A DNA stretch of 64,000 bases from Legionella oakridgensis ATCC 33761 = DSM 21215 (GTDB lineage Bacteria; Pseudomonadota; Gammaproteobacteria; Legionellales; Legionellaceae). Positions 52,467 to 61,990 of this stretch are shown in pieces. Location: NCBI RefSeq assembly GCF_000512355.1, contig NZ_CP004006.1:1789001-1853000 (forward strand). Direction: 5' to 3'. Both the position numbers and the translations under genes were made by a program. The notes under the pieces were generated by a model, which was not told the origin of the DNA, made no database searches, and saw nothing but the letters and a program-made list of their open reading frames with translations. Each line of letters starts with the position of its first letter. Positions within the stretch are counted from its first letter, which is position 1.

Positions 52467-54194
52467 TTATTCCTGGGTGTTTGCCAATTGATAAAATAAG
52501 CTTTTTTGCTTCATCAGTTGCTGATACGTTCCTGTCTGCACAATTTTTCCTTGATGCAACACAAAAATTTTATCAGCATTTTTAATCGTTGAAATACGGT
52601 GGGCAATGGTAACTCGCGTGATCTTTAATTGATTAATGCGACTTATAACCATAGTCTGTGTGCGATTATCCAATGAGCTCGTCGCTTCGTCTAATAATAA
52701 CAATTTTGGATTTCCCACCAACGCTCTTGCTATTAACAGTAATTGCTTTTGCCCTCCAGACAAAAAACTTGAGGAAACCATCGTATGTATTCCCATAGGC
52801 AACGCTGCAACAAACTCATCAAGACCTAGGGTTGCCAAAACTTGCCAGGCTACTGCTTCTTCTATTGTCTGCATGTGGCCCATGATATTTTCAAAAATTG
52901 TACCATACATTAATTGACTATCCTGAAGAACAACACCAATATTAGAGCGAAATTTTGACAAATCCATTTCGCAAAGCCGTCTACCGTCAATCTCAACATG
53001 TCCTTGTTGGGGAAAATAAAATCCTAACAATAATTTTAAAATCGTTGATTTTCCTGAACCGGATAAACCAACAAAAGCCACATGCTGGCCAGGAGATATC
53101 AGGCAATCCACACCGTGTAACACTTGCATCTGAGAATCAGGATAACAAAAATGAATATTGTTCAGACGAATAAAACCAACGATTGGAAAATCGTTGGTTT
53201 GCATGATTAATGCATGAGTATTCTCTAGGGGCGCTTGCAATATTGGCAGCAGTCGTCGATAGGCAATCAAAGCATCGATAAAACCACTCGAATTTATATA
53301 AAATGACACGATACTGCCAATTAACAAACATAAACTGCAGAAAAAAATTACAAAATGTTGTGACAATAAAGAATCTAATTGTGGCAAAGCCGCATTAAAA
53401 ATAATAAGCAAAAATAAAGAAGGTACACTATAAAAAAACGCATAACCTAAGATACCTTTATAATACGTGCGCTGCATCTTATTGCGCGTACCTCCATACA
53501 TCTCCATCCAAACAGCTTCTACTGCTTGCTCTCTTGCAAATAATTTAATCCGTGACATACCCTGCAATACTTGGAACATAAAACCATAAGCTTGCCCCAT
53601 ACCCTTCATATGATCTTCTAAATGGGGAAAAAGGCGACATGATGCCCATACAGATAAACCCGTAAGCACGCCAACCAGCATGAACACAAGCACCGTCAGC
53701 TGCCAATTAAAATAGAGCATGATGTTAAAGCTCATAAGCAGGCTTATGAATGATAAAAACAAACCCATTTGATTGCTGCTAAATAATGGACCCAACGAGG
53801 CAATCCATAAAATGCGATGCACCAAATCACCCACAGGATAACGGTCAAAAAAATGAACAGGAATCGCCAGAATTCTTTTCATGACTATTGCTTGCAACGA
53901 ATGAAGAATGTTTACTTCAAGATGCGTATAAATAACCGTGCGTATTACACTTAAAATTACAATAAAAATACTAATGATTAACAACATCACCACAGAATGG
54001 CTCAAAAATCCTATGTTCTTTAACCCATAGCCATTATGAATCATATAGCCGACGATAACCGGTCGAAGAATGCTTATGAGTGCCACAAAAAAAAATAAAG
54101 CCCCCATCATCCACAAAAAAAATGCATTATTTTTTAAAAATACGAGAAATGCATGTTTTATTTCAAAAGGCTGCGCATCATTACTTTTTTCCAA
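52467..54194 (-). CDS. ABC exporter (permease-ATPase) of the RiPP locus
   Basis: The 575-residue protein has six transmembrane segments, Walker A GLSGSGKSTILKLLLG, the signature LSGGQKQLLLIARAL and Walker B LLLLDEATSSLD. It follows the peptidase-exporter after 49 bp. Paired exporters, one with and one without a peptidase, are known from NHLM-type RiPP systems. It is shorter than the usual NHLM ATP-binding partner. Confidence 0.9.
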   Translation of the reverse strand: MEKSNDAQPFEIKHAFLVFLKNNAFFLWMMGALFFFVALISILRPVIVGYMIHNGYGLKNIGFLSHSVVMLLIISIFIVILSVIRTVIYTHLEVNILHSLQAIVMKRILAIPVHFFDRYPVGDLVHRILWIASLGPLFSSNQMGLFLSFISLLMSFNIMLYFNWQLTVLVFMLVGVLTGLSVWASCRLFPHLEDHMKGMGQAYGFMFQVLQGMSRIKLFAREQAVEAVWMEMYGGTRNKMQRTYYKGILGYAFFYSVPSLFLLIIFNAALPQLDSLLSQHFVIFFCSLCLLIGSIVSFYINSSGFIDALIAYRRLLPILQAPLENTHALIMQTNDFPIVGFIRLNNIHFCYPDSQMQVLHGVDCLISPGQHVAFVGLSGSGKSTILKLLLGFYFPQQGHVEIDGRRLCEMDLSKFRSNIGVVLQDSQLMYGTIFENIMGHMQTIEEAVAWQVLATLGLDEFVAALPMGIHTMVSSSFLSGGQKQLLLIARALVGNPKLLLLDEATSSLDNRTQTMVISRINQLKITRVTIAHRISTIKNADKIFVLHQGKIVQTGTYQQLMKQKSLFYQLANTQE

Positions 54195-54243
54195 CGATCC
54201 TCCTCCAACATCATCATAGTCAGATCTACTGATATATCAAAAT

Positions 54244-56448
54244 TTATGTTGGCACAGAAAATAGCTCTGCAAAATAAGCACTCTTTTTTGAAATAAGCTG
54301 GGCTTTTGAGCCAACATCAACCAATTTTCCATGATTAAGAATAAAAATCTCATCTGCATCTTGTATGGTATTGAAACGATGGGCAACACTGATTCGAGTT
54401 GCAGTATATTGATTAAGATTGTGTTTAATTTGCATTTCAATCAGAGGATCCAACAAGCTGGTGGCTTCATCAAGAATTAATATCCGTGGCCTGGTAAGGA
54501 GCGTGCGGGCAATTTCCAGACGCTGCTTTTGTCCCCCACTTAAATTTTTACCTCCCTCGAGCAATAGATAATCCAATCCCTGTGGAGTTTGCAGCACTAA
54601 CTCATCAACTTCTGCCATACGCAATGCAAACATAATTTCTGATTCAGAATATGACTTTCCCCATAAGCATAAGTTATCTCTAATACTGCCTTGATAAAAA
54701 AATTGTTCCTGACTCACTACCCCTATTAAATGAGCTCGTTGGGCAGAGGAAAGTTCCGATAAAGGCATGTCATCGATCATGATTGTCCCGGACCAAGGTT
54801 GATAAAGCCCTGAAATTAAATGAATTAAAGTACTTTTTCCACTTCCAGAATGACCAACAATAGCCGTCTTACTGCCTGCTTCTATGGTCATATTAAAATG
54901 ATCAAACAGAGGTTTAAACTCACGACTGTATCCAAATGTTAAATCAATAATTTGAATTTTTCCTGGGATGCTTTTATTGTCTTGCTGATGATTTAAATCA
55001 GGCTGGGAAGCCTCTATAGGAACAGTCTTGTGTTGAACCACTTCAGCAGGATAATCCATAATATCAGTCATGCTTTGCAAATCTGCTTCTATTTGATTGG
55101 ACTGGTTACTCAGCCTCAAACACTGCATTAAGGCATCGTTAAATGATAAAAATAACACTTGACATGCCATCATCTCGCCAACCGTCATGAGGTTTTTATA
55201 AACCCCATAAGTTCCTAGGGCCATCATGACAATATAACCTATTGAAAACATAAGCTGCGAAATGATTTGCACGATGCTGTTCATCAGAGAGGATTGACGA
55301 TAAACACGCAAATATTCTTTTAACTGCGCCTCCCACATTGCAAAATACCTTTGTTCAGAACATTCAGCCTTAAGTTGAGAAATCAGAGAGACCCCCTGCG
55401 TCGTTAACGTCGTCAGTCTCGCTATATTGGCTTTTACAACATTCGCCATATGCCCCCAGCGCCTTTGGCAATACCTCGTACCTATGAAATAAACAGTCAC
55501 TATGAAAGCAGCAATCACACTCAACCACAGGCTGTATACAAGCATTAATGCAAATGAAACAATGCCCTGCAACAAGGCTGCAACCATCAAGCAAATACTG
55601 CCCCAGGGCGCAGCAGATAGCCTATCTGAGACCTGCAAACGATGAAGCAAATCTCCCGGGCGTCGATGTGTGAAAAATCTAAGAGGTAGCTGCATCAAAT
55701 GCTTTACAAGGCTCGCACTAAGCCAGGTTGCAAAACGAGTCTCCAGAAAACGAAACATCCAACGTTGTAAATAAATAATTCCTATCTGCACCCCAAACAT
55801 GGTGATCATCACGCCTAAAAGCCTGAATTCCGGATCAGCATGATTTTTCAAAATATATTGATCAATAAAAATCTTAGTAAAGATAGGTGGCGTTAAATTA
55901 ATTAACGCTACGATGATCATGGCAAAGCACATGATCAAAAGAGGACCGCATTGTTCTCGTATTAAAGGCAAAAAATCCGTCACATAGCGTTTTGGTTTGG
56001 GGATTTTCTTAAACGTGGCATCGGCTTTAAAGTGGATCGACAGACCTGAAAAATTACGATTGAAGGTCTCCAAATCAATGATCTGTGGTCCTTGCTTTGG
56101 ATCATTAATATAAACTTTATTGCCTGATATCCCTTCAAGAACCACATAATGCTTACGATTCCAAGATGCAATCCGTGGTAGAATCATGTTTTGAGGCAAG
56201 CCATTTTGATAGATGGTTGCGTCCATACCAAAATGCTTTGCCGCCTTTATGAGGTTTGCCGCACTAACGCCGTCTCGTGATACCAAACATAAAGAACGTA
56301 ACGTTGCAAGAGGCACATGACATCCATGATAGGCCAGAATAATCCCTAACGCAGCAGCACCGCAATCAACCGTTTCCATTTGCATAAAGATTGGTGTTTT
56401 AACGCGTTTCAAACGTCTCTTTTTATAACTCACCGGATGCTCATTCAT
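54244..56448 (-). CDS. C39-peptidase ABC exporter (PCAT) that cleaves Gly-Gly leaders
   Basis: The 734-residue protein fuses an N-terminal C39 protease with a six-helix permease and ATPase. Catalytic residues are visible: Gln23 and Cys29 (QMETVDCGAAALG), His100 (NRKHYVVL) and Asp116 (NDPKQG). ATPase motifs are GHSGSGKSTLIHLISG and LSGGQKQRLEIARTLL. The N-terminus resembles NHLM-system exporters. It lies 42 bp after the candidate precursor gene, whose leader ends in Gly-Gly, so it probably removes the leader and exports the peptide. Confidence 0.93.
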   Translation of the reverse strand: MNEHPVSYKKRRLKRVKTPIFMQMETVDCGAAALGIILAYHGCHVPLATLRSLCLVSRDGVSAANLIKAAKHFGMDATIYQNGLPQNMILPRIASWNRKHYVVLEGISGNKVYINDPKQGPQIIDLETFNRNFSGLSIHFKADATFKKIPKPKRYVTDFLPLIREQCGPLLIMCFAMIIVALINLTPPIFTKIFIDQYILKNHADPEFRLLGVMITMFGVQIGIIYLQRWMFRFLETRFATWLSASLVKHLMQLPLRFFTHRRPGDLLHRLQVSDRLSAAPWGSICLMVAALLQGIVSFALMLVYSLWLSVIAAFIVTVYFIGTRYCQRRWGHMANVVKANIARLTTLTTQGVSLISQLKAECSEQRYFAMWEAQLKEYLRVYRQSSLMNSIVQIISQLMFSIGYIVMMALGTYGVYKNLMTVGEMMACQVLFLSFNDALMQCLRLSNQSNQIEADLQSMTDIMDYPAEVVQHKTVPIEASQPDLNHQQDNKSIPGKIQIIDLTFGYSREFKPLFDHFNMTIEAGSKTAIVGHSGSGKSTLIHLISGLYQPWSGTIMIDDMPLSELSSAQRAHLIGVVSQEQFFYQGSIRDNLCLWGKSYSESEIMFALRMAEVDELVLQTPQGLDYLLLEGGKNLSGGQKQRLEIARTLLTRPRILILDEATSLLDPLIEMQIKHNLNQYTATRISVAHRFNTIQDADEIFILNHGKLVDVGSKAQLISKKSAYFAELFSVPT

Positions 56449-56490
56449 TGAAAACGTGTTGCATTGCTTAAAACAAAATGTATTCTGGCG

Positions 56491-56685
56491 TTAAAAAAGC
56501 GCAGACACGCCGGCAGCAACCGCAGCCCCTGTGGTAGTCGTGGTTGTTGCGCTTCCTCCCCTCGTATCAACAATATCATCAAGGTCGAGCGCGGAGATCG
56601 TTGGGGAACAGTAATCCTCATGTTCCTGCATGGCTTTTTTATTTTCAGCGCACTGATTCAGGAATTCTTCTGTTTTATTTGACAT
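56491..56685 (-). CDS. Candidate RiPP precursor peptide with Gly-Gly site and Thr-rich core
   Basis: The 64-residue peptide has a strong gcggag ribosome-binding site. Residues 1-44 form an acidic leader ending DIVDTRGG, the typical C39 cleavage site. The predicted core (residues 45-64) begins SATTTTTTGAAVAAG and ends VSALF: six Thr, two Ser, no Cys. The six Thr codons are ACA ACC ACG ACT ACC ACA, so the run is not a simple DNA repeat. Both Cys residues (12 and 26) lie in the leader. An unmodified Gly-Gly bacteriocin is an alternative, but the neighbouring modification enzymes favour a RiPP. Confidence 0.8.
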   Translation of the reverse strand: MSNKTEEFLNQCAENKKAMQEHEDYCSPTISALDLDDIVDTRGGSATTTTTTGAAVAAGVSALF

Positions 56686-56869
56686 ATTAATTCTCCGCTA
56701 TCCGTAGACTTTTCATTAAGTTAGCATACAATATCATATTTTTTAAATCCTGTATCGTCGTGCCTCAAGGATGCAAAAATCGCCGTTTCATCATACCCAT
56801 TGCTGTATTTTTTAGATAGATATTATGTAAAAATGACACACAGAATTACAAATAGGTAATGAACAGGAT
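56686..56869. promoter_or_regulatory. Divergent promoter region of the precursor and FAD genes
   Basis: This 184-bp AT-rich spacer separates the precursor gene (minus) from the FAD oxidoreductase (plus), so it should hold both promoters. A -10-like TATGAT/TATGCT region is visible for the precursor, but I cannot fix start sites. Confidence 0.5.
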
Positions 56870-58372
56870 GTGAGTAAGCATTTAATAAAAATCGCAATCA
56901 TCGGCGGTGGACCCGCAGGAGTATCGCTCTGCCTTCAGCTTGCAAAAAGCTTAAAAAACTTAACATTAAAGTCCAATGTTCATCTCCTTCTGTTTGAAAA
57001 AAGCACCGCCATAGGCTATGGCTTACCCTATTCCATCAACGAAAACGTTTTTAATATTAACTTGCCCCGAGAATACATGACGTTAATTCCTGGTGAGCAT
57101 CATCATTTTTCAAACTGGCTGCACGATTTACAAAAGATACCAGAATCCACCACGTTCCCTTCACGCTATTATTTTGGTCAATATGCCCATAATCAGTTAT
57201 TAAATGCGAAAAAAAATTTAAAATCACCTGCATTGAAAATTATGACGCTTACTGAACACGATGTATTCGACATCCTTTCAGAAGACGATCAAAATTATCA
57301 AATCCATGCCCGGCATCAACATACATGCGTTTTATACACTGCGCAAGTGGTTATTTTAGCAACAGGACATCTGCCATCGACGTTATTCTCCCATTATCAT
57401 CATCTCCCCAATTATCAACATAATCCTTGGGACATGTCAGCTTATCGCAAATTCGCTTCCCACCATCATGTAGTCATTATTGGAACCCATTTAACAGCGA
57501 TTGATGTGGCGCTAAAGTTATACAGTCAAAAACACCAAGGTCATATGACCATGGTTTCGCGCACAGGGCTTTTAAGCGCTGTCAGAGGCCGTAAACTCTC
57601 ACACAGCATGCAATATTTAACTCCCTCAACGATTCGCTATCTACTAAAGACGCATGACTCTACTACCTTATTATCTCAATTAGAGCGCTTATTTGAGAAA
57701 GAAATCTCCTTATATTTTCCCCACGGACTCTCTCTTTGGGATACTATAAACCAAATCAAAAAAATGCCCCCTCTTAAGCGTCTCAAGCATGAGATAAAAA
57801 ACGCCGAACTAAATGAGGCTAACTGGCAATTAGTACTATCCTGTTTTTATCAAATTCTTTTTAAAATTTGGCCAAAATTACATCCACAGGAACAATTATT
57901 CTTTCTGGAAAAGCACGCGAGCTTAATGTTCGCCTTTTTATGCGCATTTCCATTAACCAATGCCTATATCATTCAATCCATGATGGTTAGTAAACAATTA
58001 TCGATTCAAGGAGGAATAATCGATATTGAATACAATGAACCGCATTTTTTTATTACATTGAACAATGGAACATCATTAACCGCTGATTATCTTATTCGAG
58101 CCACAGGTTCCGGCGATGATCCAAAAACCGTGCCTTTATTAGCGCAAATGCTCACTAGAAAATTAATTAAAAAACACCCTTTGGGTGGAATTTATATTGA
58201 TACCAATACCCATCATGTTTTAACCGACAAACAAAAAAATCCTCCATCTATCTATGCTCTTGGAGATTTGGTAAAAGGGGCTTGTTTCAGAATGATTGAG
58301 ATAGGTCAGGTTGTAGAGCAGGCGAGAATAATTTCAGATCATATTACTCAAACATTGAATTTAGCAGGATAA
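56870..58372 (+). CDS. FAD/NAD(P)-binding oxidoreductase
   Basis: The 500-residue product starts at GTG and has the FAD-binding GGGPAGVSLCLQLAKSL, a second nucleotide-binding motif (VVIIGTHLTAIDVALKLY), and a C-terminal IYALGDLVKGACFRMIEIGQ. It resembles the NAD_binding_9 group of FAD-dependent proteins. It is transcribed away from the precursor and towards the PqqD gene. It might oxidise the peptide, but similarity to azoline dehydrogenases (SagB) is not seen, so involvement is inferred from position. Confidence 0.83.
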   Translation: MSKHLIKIAIIGGGPAGVSLCLQLAKSLKNLTLKSNVHLLLFEKSTAIGYGLPYSINENVFNINLPREYMTLIPGEHHHFSNWLHDLQKIPESTTFPSRYYFGQYAHNQLLNAKKNLKSPALKIMTLTEHDVFDILSEDDQNYQIHARHQHTCVLYTAQVVILATGHLPSTLFSHYHHLPNYQHNPWDMSAYRKFASHHHVVIIGTHLTAIDVALKLYSQKHQGHMTMVSRTGLLSAVRGRKLSHSMQYLTPSTIRYLLKTHDSTTLLSQLERLFEKEISLYFPHGLSLWDTINQIKKMPPLKRLKHEIKNAELNEANWQLVLSCFYQILFKIWPKLHPQEQLFFLEKHASLMFAFLCAFPLTNAYIIQSMMVSKQLSIQGGIIDIEYNEPHFFITLNNGTSLTADYLIRATGSGDDPKTVPLLAQMLTRKLIKKHPLGGIYIDTNTHHVLTDKQKNPPSIYALGDLVKGACFRMIEIGQVVEQARIISDHITQTLNLAG

Positions 58373-58382
58373 CAAAGGCTTA

Positions 58383-58688
58383 TTACTTATTTGATGTCAG
58401 TTTCGCCAAAAACATAACATAAGATTTTTTTTCTAGCAGGCATACAAGAAATGCTTGTACGTCTTCAAAAACACAATGTTGCTCTACGCCATAGTAACTT
58501 GCAATATAATTAATCACATCTTTGATTGTACACGGCGCTTCGAGAAAATCCCAAATCTTAATCCCAGAAGCATTAATGCGATAATAAATATTGTCATCAG
58601 GCCCCATGACCACCAATTCATTATCAATCAAGGTTGTGCATACTTCCGGATGTTTACGAATTGTACATTCTAAAAATGACAGCTCCAC
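58383..58688 (-). CDS. PqqD-like RiPP recognition protein
   Basis: PqqD-type domains bind leader peptides and bring them to modifying enzymes. The 101-residue product has the winged-helix pattern LIDNELVVMGPDDNIYYRIN, SGIKIWDFLEAPCTIKDVI and FEDVQAFLVCLLEKK. Its start abuts the sulfotransferase stop without a gap, so it is in the same operon. Confidence 0.86.
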   Translation of the reverse strand: MELSFLECTIRKHPEVCTTLIDNELVVMGPDDNIYYRINASGIKIWDFLEAPCTIKDVINYIASYYGVEQHCVFEDVQAFLVCLLEKKSYVMFLAKLTSNK

Positions 58689-59591
58689 CTAATTCCCCAT
58701 TTTAGTTTGCTTCACATGACAACGAATCGGCTCCCCGCTCTCATTCAAATACCCAAAGCGCCGCATCACAGCACCATGTTTGGACACAATACGTTTTATT
58801 TGCTCCTCATTGAGTGTATTTTCCCAATCACCAACAATCCCTTTTCTAAAAAAAGCACGAGACACTGGTGAGCTTTCGCGAAAACCAAATGTCTCTTCAT
58901 ACTGTTTTAATTTTTCAAACCGGCTTTTCTCCAGGGCAGTCAAAATAACATGGTCAGACATCTTGATTCCTAAAAAATCAAATGCCTTAGAAAAAGTTGG
59001 TAATGGTGCAAAATTCATATCTTCATAACGCAATATCAACAATCGAATATCACGTACTGACACCCAGCTTTCAACATGCGATGACCACGATGAACAAATC
59101 TGGCGTACTTGTAACGATGGTCTAGACGCAAATCCTCTTAGCGTCAAAGACGGCGTATTCATCATCCCAATCGCAGAATCAATCGAACAATTCATATGAT
59201 GTGCAAAAGAAATAGCGACGTCCAAAGGATTTCTTATAAAATAAATAATCCCGACACTCACTTCGCTTGGAACAAGGGGGATACAATTATTTATTTTATA
59301 ATAAGCATCATGGATTTTAAAATATTGGATACCATCATGTTGTTCACCGAACCAGCGGTAAATTAATGGCTTTAATCGTTCTATTTCGTCCTCGTTTAAT
59401 AAATTGCTATCAAATCCTAAGGCCCTGTTTATCATAAAACGATCGCCCGCGCCTGTCCCAAGAATGGTTTGCCTATTTAAATCCAGATTATCACCAGTAG
59501 CATACAAGAGATTTGTCAGAACAATCCTAAACCAGGTGTTTCCTGATTTTGGATAAGAAGCCAACCACACAATTCCTTTATCAAATGTCAT
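58689..59591 (-). CDS. PAPS-dependent sulfotransferase
   Basis: The 300-residue protein carries the 5'-phosphosulfate loop SYPKSGNTW (residues 12-20), the 3'-phosphate motif FIRNPLDVAISFAHH and a C-terminal RKGIVGDWEN loop, as in cytosolic-type Sulfotransfer_1 enzymes. Sulfotransferases of this group act on hydroxyls. It overlaps the HprK-like gene by 11 bp. A peptide substrate (Thr/Ser of the precursor) is inferred from context. Confidence 0.9.
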   Translation of the reverse strand: MTFDKGIVWLASYPKSGNTWFRIVLTNLLYATGDNLDLNRQTILGTGAGDRFMINRALGFDSNLLNEDEIERLKPLIYRWFGEQHDGIQYFKIHDAYYKINNCIPLVPSEVSVGIIYFIRNPLDVAISFAHHMNCSIDSAIGMMNTPSLTLRGFASRPSLQVRQICSSWSSHVESWVSVRDIRLLILRYEDMNFAPLPTFSKAFDFLGIKMSDHVILTALEKSRFEKLKQYEETFGFRESSPVSRAFFRKGIVGDWENTLNEEQIKRIVSKHGAVMRRFGYLNESGEPIRCHVKQTKMGN

Positions 59592-60492
59592 GTTTATTAA
59601 CCTGCGACTTCTCTAGTAAATCGATAAAATCCTGCAGATGAACATGCATCCGATTGTATTCAATCAATACAATACCAATACGATTTGCTAACATTGCACA
59701 ATAATTAAAATATAAATTATTCTTTCGCATCCCTGACAAATAAAGTTTATTATAAAAATTTTTCTGCAAAACATTGATTTTCTCCCCGCCAGTCAAATGT
59801 TTTGCATGAAACATTTCTTTCTGTTGGAGGGTTAAAGTATACACAGTTTTAAGCGGTAGCGGTTTTGCATAAAATGCATCTTCTGCAACCCATCGATATT
59901 TTTTAATCTGTGGCCTTATGGCTTGCAACTCTTTTACATTGATATTCAAGAAATCTACTGCTTCAGACCATAAGTTAATTTGATTTAGCCCGGGAAAAAC
60001 CATACCATCCTTCCGAACAATACATAGGTCATCCGCCAGCATCTTATATCCTCGTTGCATCATGGCCGCCAGGAGCAATGATTTTCCTGAGCTATTTTGT
60101 CCAATGAACGCCACAGCGTGATCATCCATTTTTAAGACGCTGCCATTCAACACCAAGAAATCGCGCTGCATCAGCAAAGCCGCCAGGCAAGGGCCACTGA
60201 CCAATACGGCTAGAGACGCTTCATCAATCTCTTTTTCCGGCTCAATGATAATTCGCCTCCCACCATCTACCCAGAAACGTCCTATATTCGGTACATTCAA
60301 CCATAAACCGTTTGCTTTAACCTGATAAAACAATCCTCGCTCAATCGCATCCTCAAAACCGCTTGGCGAAACATCCCCATAAGTGATACACACGTCCGCC
60401 ACCGCATTCGAAGGAGGTTCCAATACTGGTGAATACTGCGCTAGCATCAAGTCACTACAAATCGTTAAACCATAAGCTTGAAACTTAAACAT
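59581..60492 (-). CDS. HPr-kinase-like protein
   Basis: The 303-residue product has an N-terminal domain and an HprK-like ATPase core with Walker A GQNSSGKS (residues 131-138) and the following LADDLCIV. HprK homologues in RiPP clusters are known to phosphorylate peptides, for example a C-terminal Ser of lasso peptides. Here the target could be a Thr or Ser of the precursor. Overlaps the sulfotransferase gene; part of the operon. Confidence 0.85.
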   Translation of the reverse strand: MFKFQAYGLTICSDLMLAQYSPVLEPPSNAVADVCITYGDVSPSGFEDAIERGLFYQVKANGLWLNVPNIGRFWVDGGRRIIIEPEKEIDEASLAVLVSGPCLAALLMQRDFLVLNGSVLKMDDHAVAFIGQNSSGKSLLLAAMMQRGYKMLADDLCIVRKDGMVFPGLNQINLWSEAVDFLNINVKELQAIRPQIKKYRWVAEDAFYAKPLPLKTVYTLTLQQKEMFHAKHLTGGEKINVLQKNFYNKLYLSGMRKNNLYFNYCAMLANRIGIVLIEYNRMHVHLQDFIDLLEKSQVNKHDI

Positions 60493-60501
60493 TCTTCATA
60501 C

Positions 60502-61125
60502 TCAAAAAGCATCGATTAATGAATCGCTTTCATATAACGCCATCGCATCATAAATCCACTTAAAATAATCTGGCGCACATGCCTCTCCAAGCTTAATATC
60601 TTTAAAACCATGATGAATATAAATAATTTTCATATAAGTCATCACAAAACTTAACGCAAGTTTCAAATTAATCGGAGCAGGCGCGTGTTTTTCTTCTGCA
60701 CTTCGCTTCTTATGCTGCGCATAACGCTGCCAAAATTTAATATCTTCCAAATGCTCGAGCAGAACTTCACGTTTTACTTTCAAGCGCTGATCATTTAATT
60801 GCTGCTGCATCAAAAAAACAAACATCAAAATCCACGACAACAATTCTTGACCTGCACTGAAATCACTTAATACGTCGTATTCAAAATAAAAAGCCACAAT
60901 CGGTAAATAAGCTTTAATACGTTGATTTGTAATATTGCCTAAACAGATGTAATGCAACATCCAACGAGATAAAGGAGATAAAACTGCATGATGATGAAGA
61001 TATTGGTAAAATTTCTCTGGAAAATAAAGATCATTTGCTTGGATATAATGCAAATAGTGATGTTCTTCATCCAATAAATCATCCAACTCAATCACAGCAA
61101 ATGAATATTTTATTAATTTTGCCAA
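60502..61125 (-). CDS. Unknown helical protein of the YcaO-TfuA operon
   Basis: The 207-residue product is largely helical, with hydrophobic segments (ELLSWILMFVFLMQQQL) but no signal peptide. It overlaps tfuA by 13 bp and lies 9 bp before the HprK-like gene, so it surely belongs to the operon. No family or catalytic motif is recognised. It is a candidate new component of the pathway. Confidence 0.75.
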   Translation of the reverse strand: MAKLIKYSFAVIELDDLLDEEHHYLHYIQANDLYFPEKFYQYLHHHAVLSPLSRWMLHYICLGNITNQRIKAYLPIVAFYFEYDVLSDFSAGQELLSWILMFVFLMQQQLNDQRLKVKREVLLEHLEDIKFWQRYAQHKKRSAEEKHAPAPINLKLALSFVMTYMKIIYIHHGFKDIKLGEACAPDYFKWIYDAMALYESDSLIDAF

Positions 61126-61969
61126 TTCAAAAACCAGTTTATAGTCTTGCGCCTTGGTATCAGATAATACCTTAATTTTTTTTCAATATCCGGAAGCCAA
61201 TCTTGTAATGTATGAAAAGGAGTACCATCCACATCATCAACTAAAGAAGCGATGAATTTAGTAAAAGGCAAAACCGGCATTTTATTATCAACAGTCGGTA
61301 TGTTACCTTTTGATAAAATAGCCGTTTGCACATGTTGCAACACTTCAATGGCATCATGTCGCTTAACATCAACCAAACCATATTGATTAAGCCATGCATT
61401 TAATCTGGAACATTCCTCAGGAAACGCTACATTCATCTGCTTTAATGCTTGTCGCAATGAACGGCTTGGATAAAATTGCTTTTTGCACCAAGCGGTTAAT
61501 GATTGCTTTACGTCAAGGCCAATAACTCCCTCCCGATGCGCACGCTCAAGAGTAGCTCGAATATTGACCATCGCATCATTAATAGGCAATGAACCTTGTT
61601 CCTGGCCATAATGCAACACAGCCACTTCATCATCATCCACTAAAGCATGAGAGGCATAGGCTTGGAAAATTTTTCCGACGCCTATCATGCCAAACGCGTG
61701 CAATTCTGCCGCACGCAGCGCCCCCATACTTGCAGCGCCATAAACTTCAACACCACGATCTAAAGCCAACATAATTTCTTTATGCCACACAGCAGGCACT
61801 TGTTCATACAAACCATCAATCAAAATAATTCGCTTTGGCGTCAATCGCAATAAACGCAGAATGTCACCACATTGTATAGGGGGATGATAATGCGCTTGTC
61901 TCAAATAATGTTTGGCAGTCTCTATATCAAGCGTAGGACCTAAAAAACATGTGTGTCGTATCTCTCCAT
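61113..61969 (-). CDS. tfuA: TfuA-like YcaO partner, one-base frameshift near the N-terminus
   Basis: TfuA proteins cooperate with YcaO enzymes; in archaeal methyl-CoM reductase and thioviridamide-like peptides the pair makes thioamides, with TfuA thought to aid sulfur delivery. The family signature is clear: LIDGLYEQVPAVWHKEIMLA, VYGAASMGALRAAELHAFGM and GVGKIF. The open frame begins only at 61904, but the expected N-terminus VFLGPTLDIETAKHYL lies just upstream. It is joined by adding one base to a run at 61942-61947, with an ATG at 61969 and an agagg ribosome-binding site. Restored length is 285 residues. Confidence 0.9.
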
Positions 61970-61990
61970 ACAGCTTGTTTCCTCTTACCT

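Noticed and set aside
56464-56682. Plus-strand frame antisense to the precursor gene
   Set aside because: The minus-strand precursor has a strong ribosome-binding site and a Gly-Gly leader; the antisense frame has neither.
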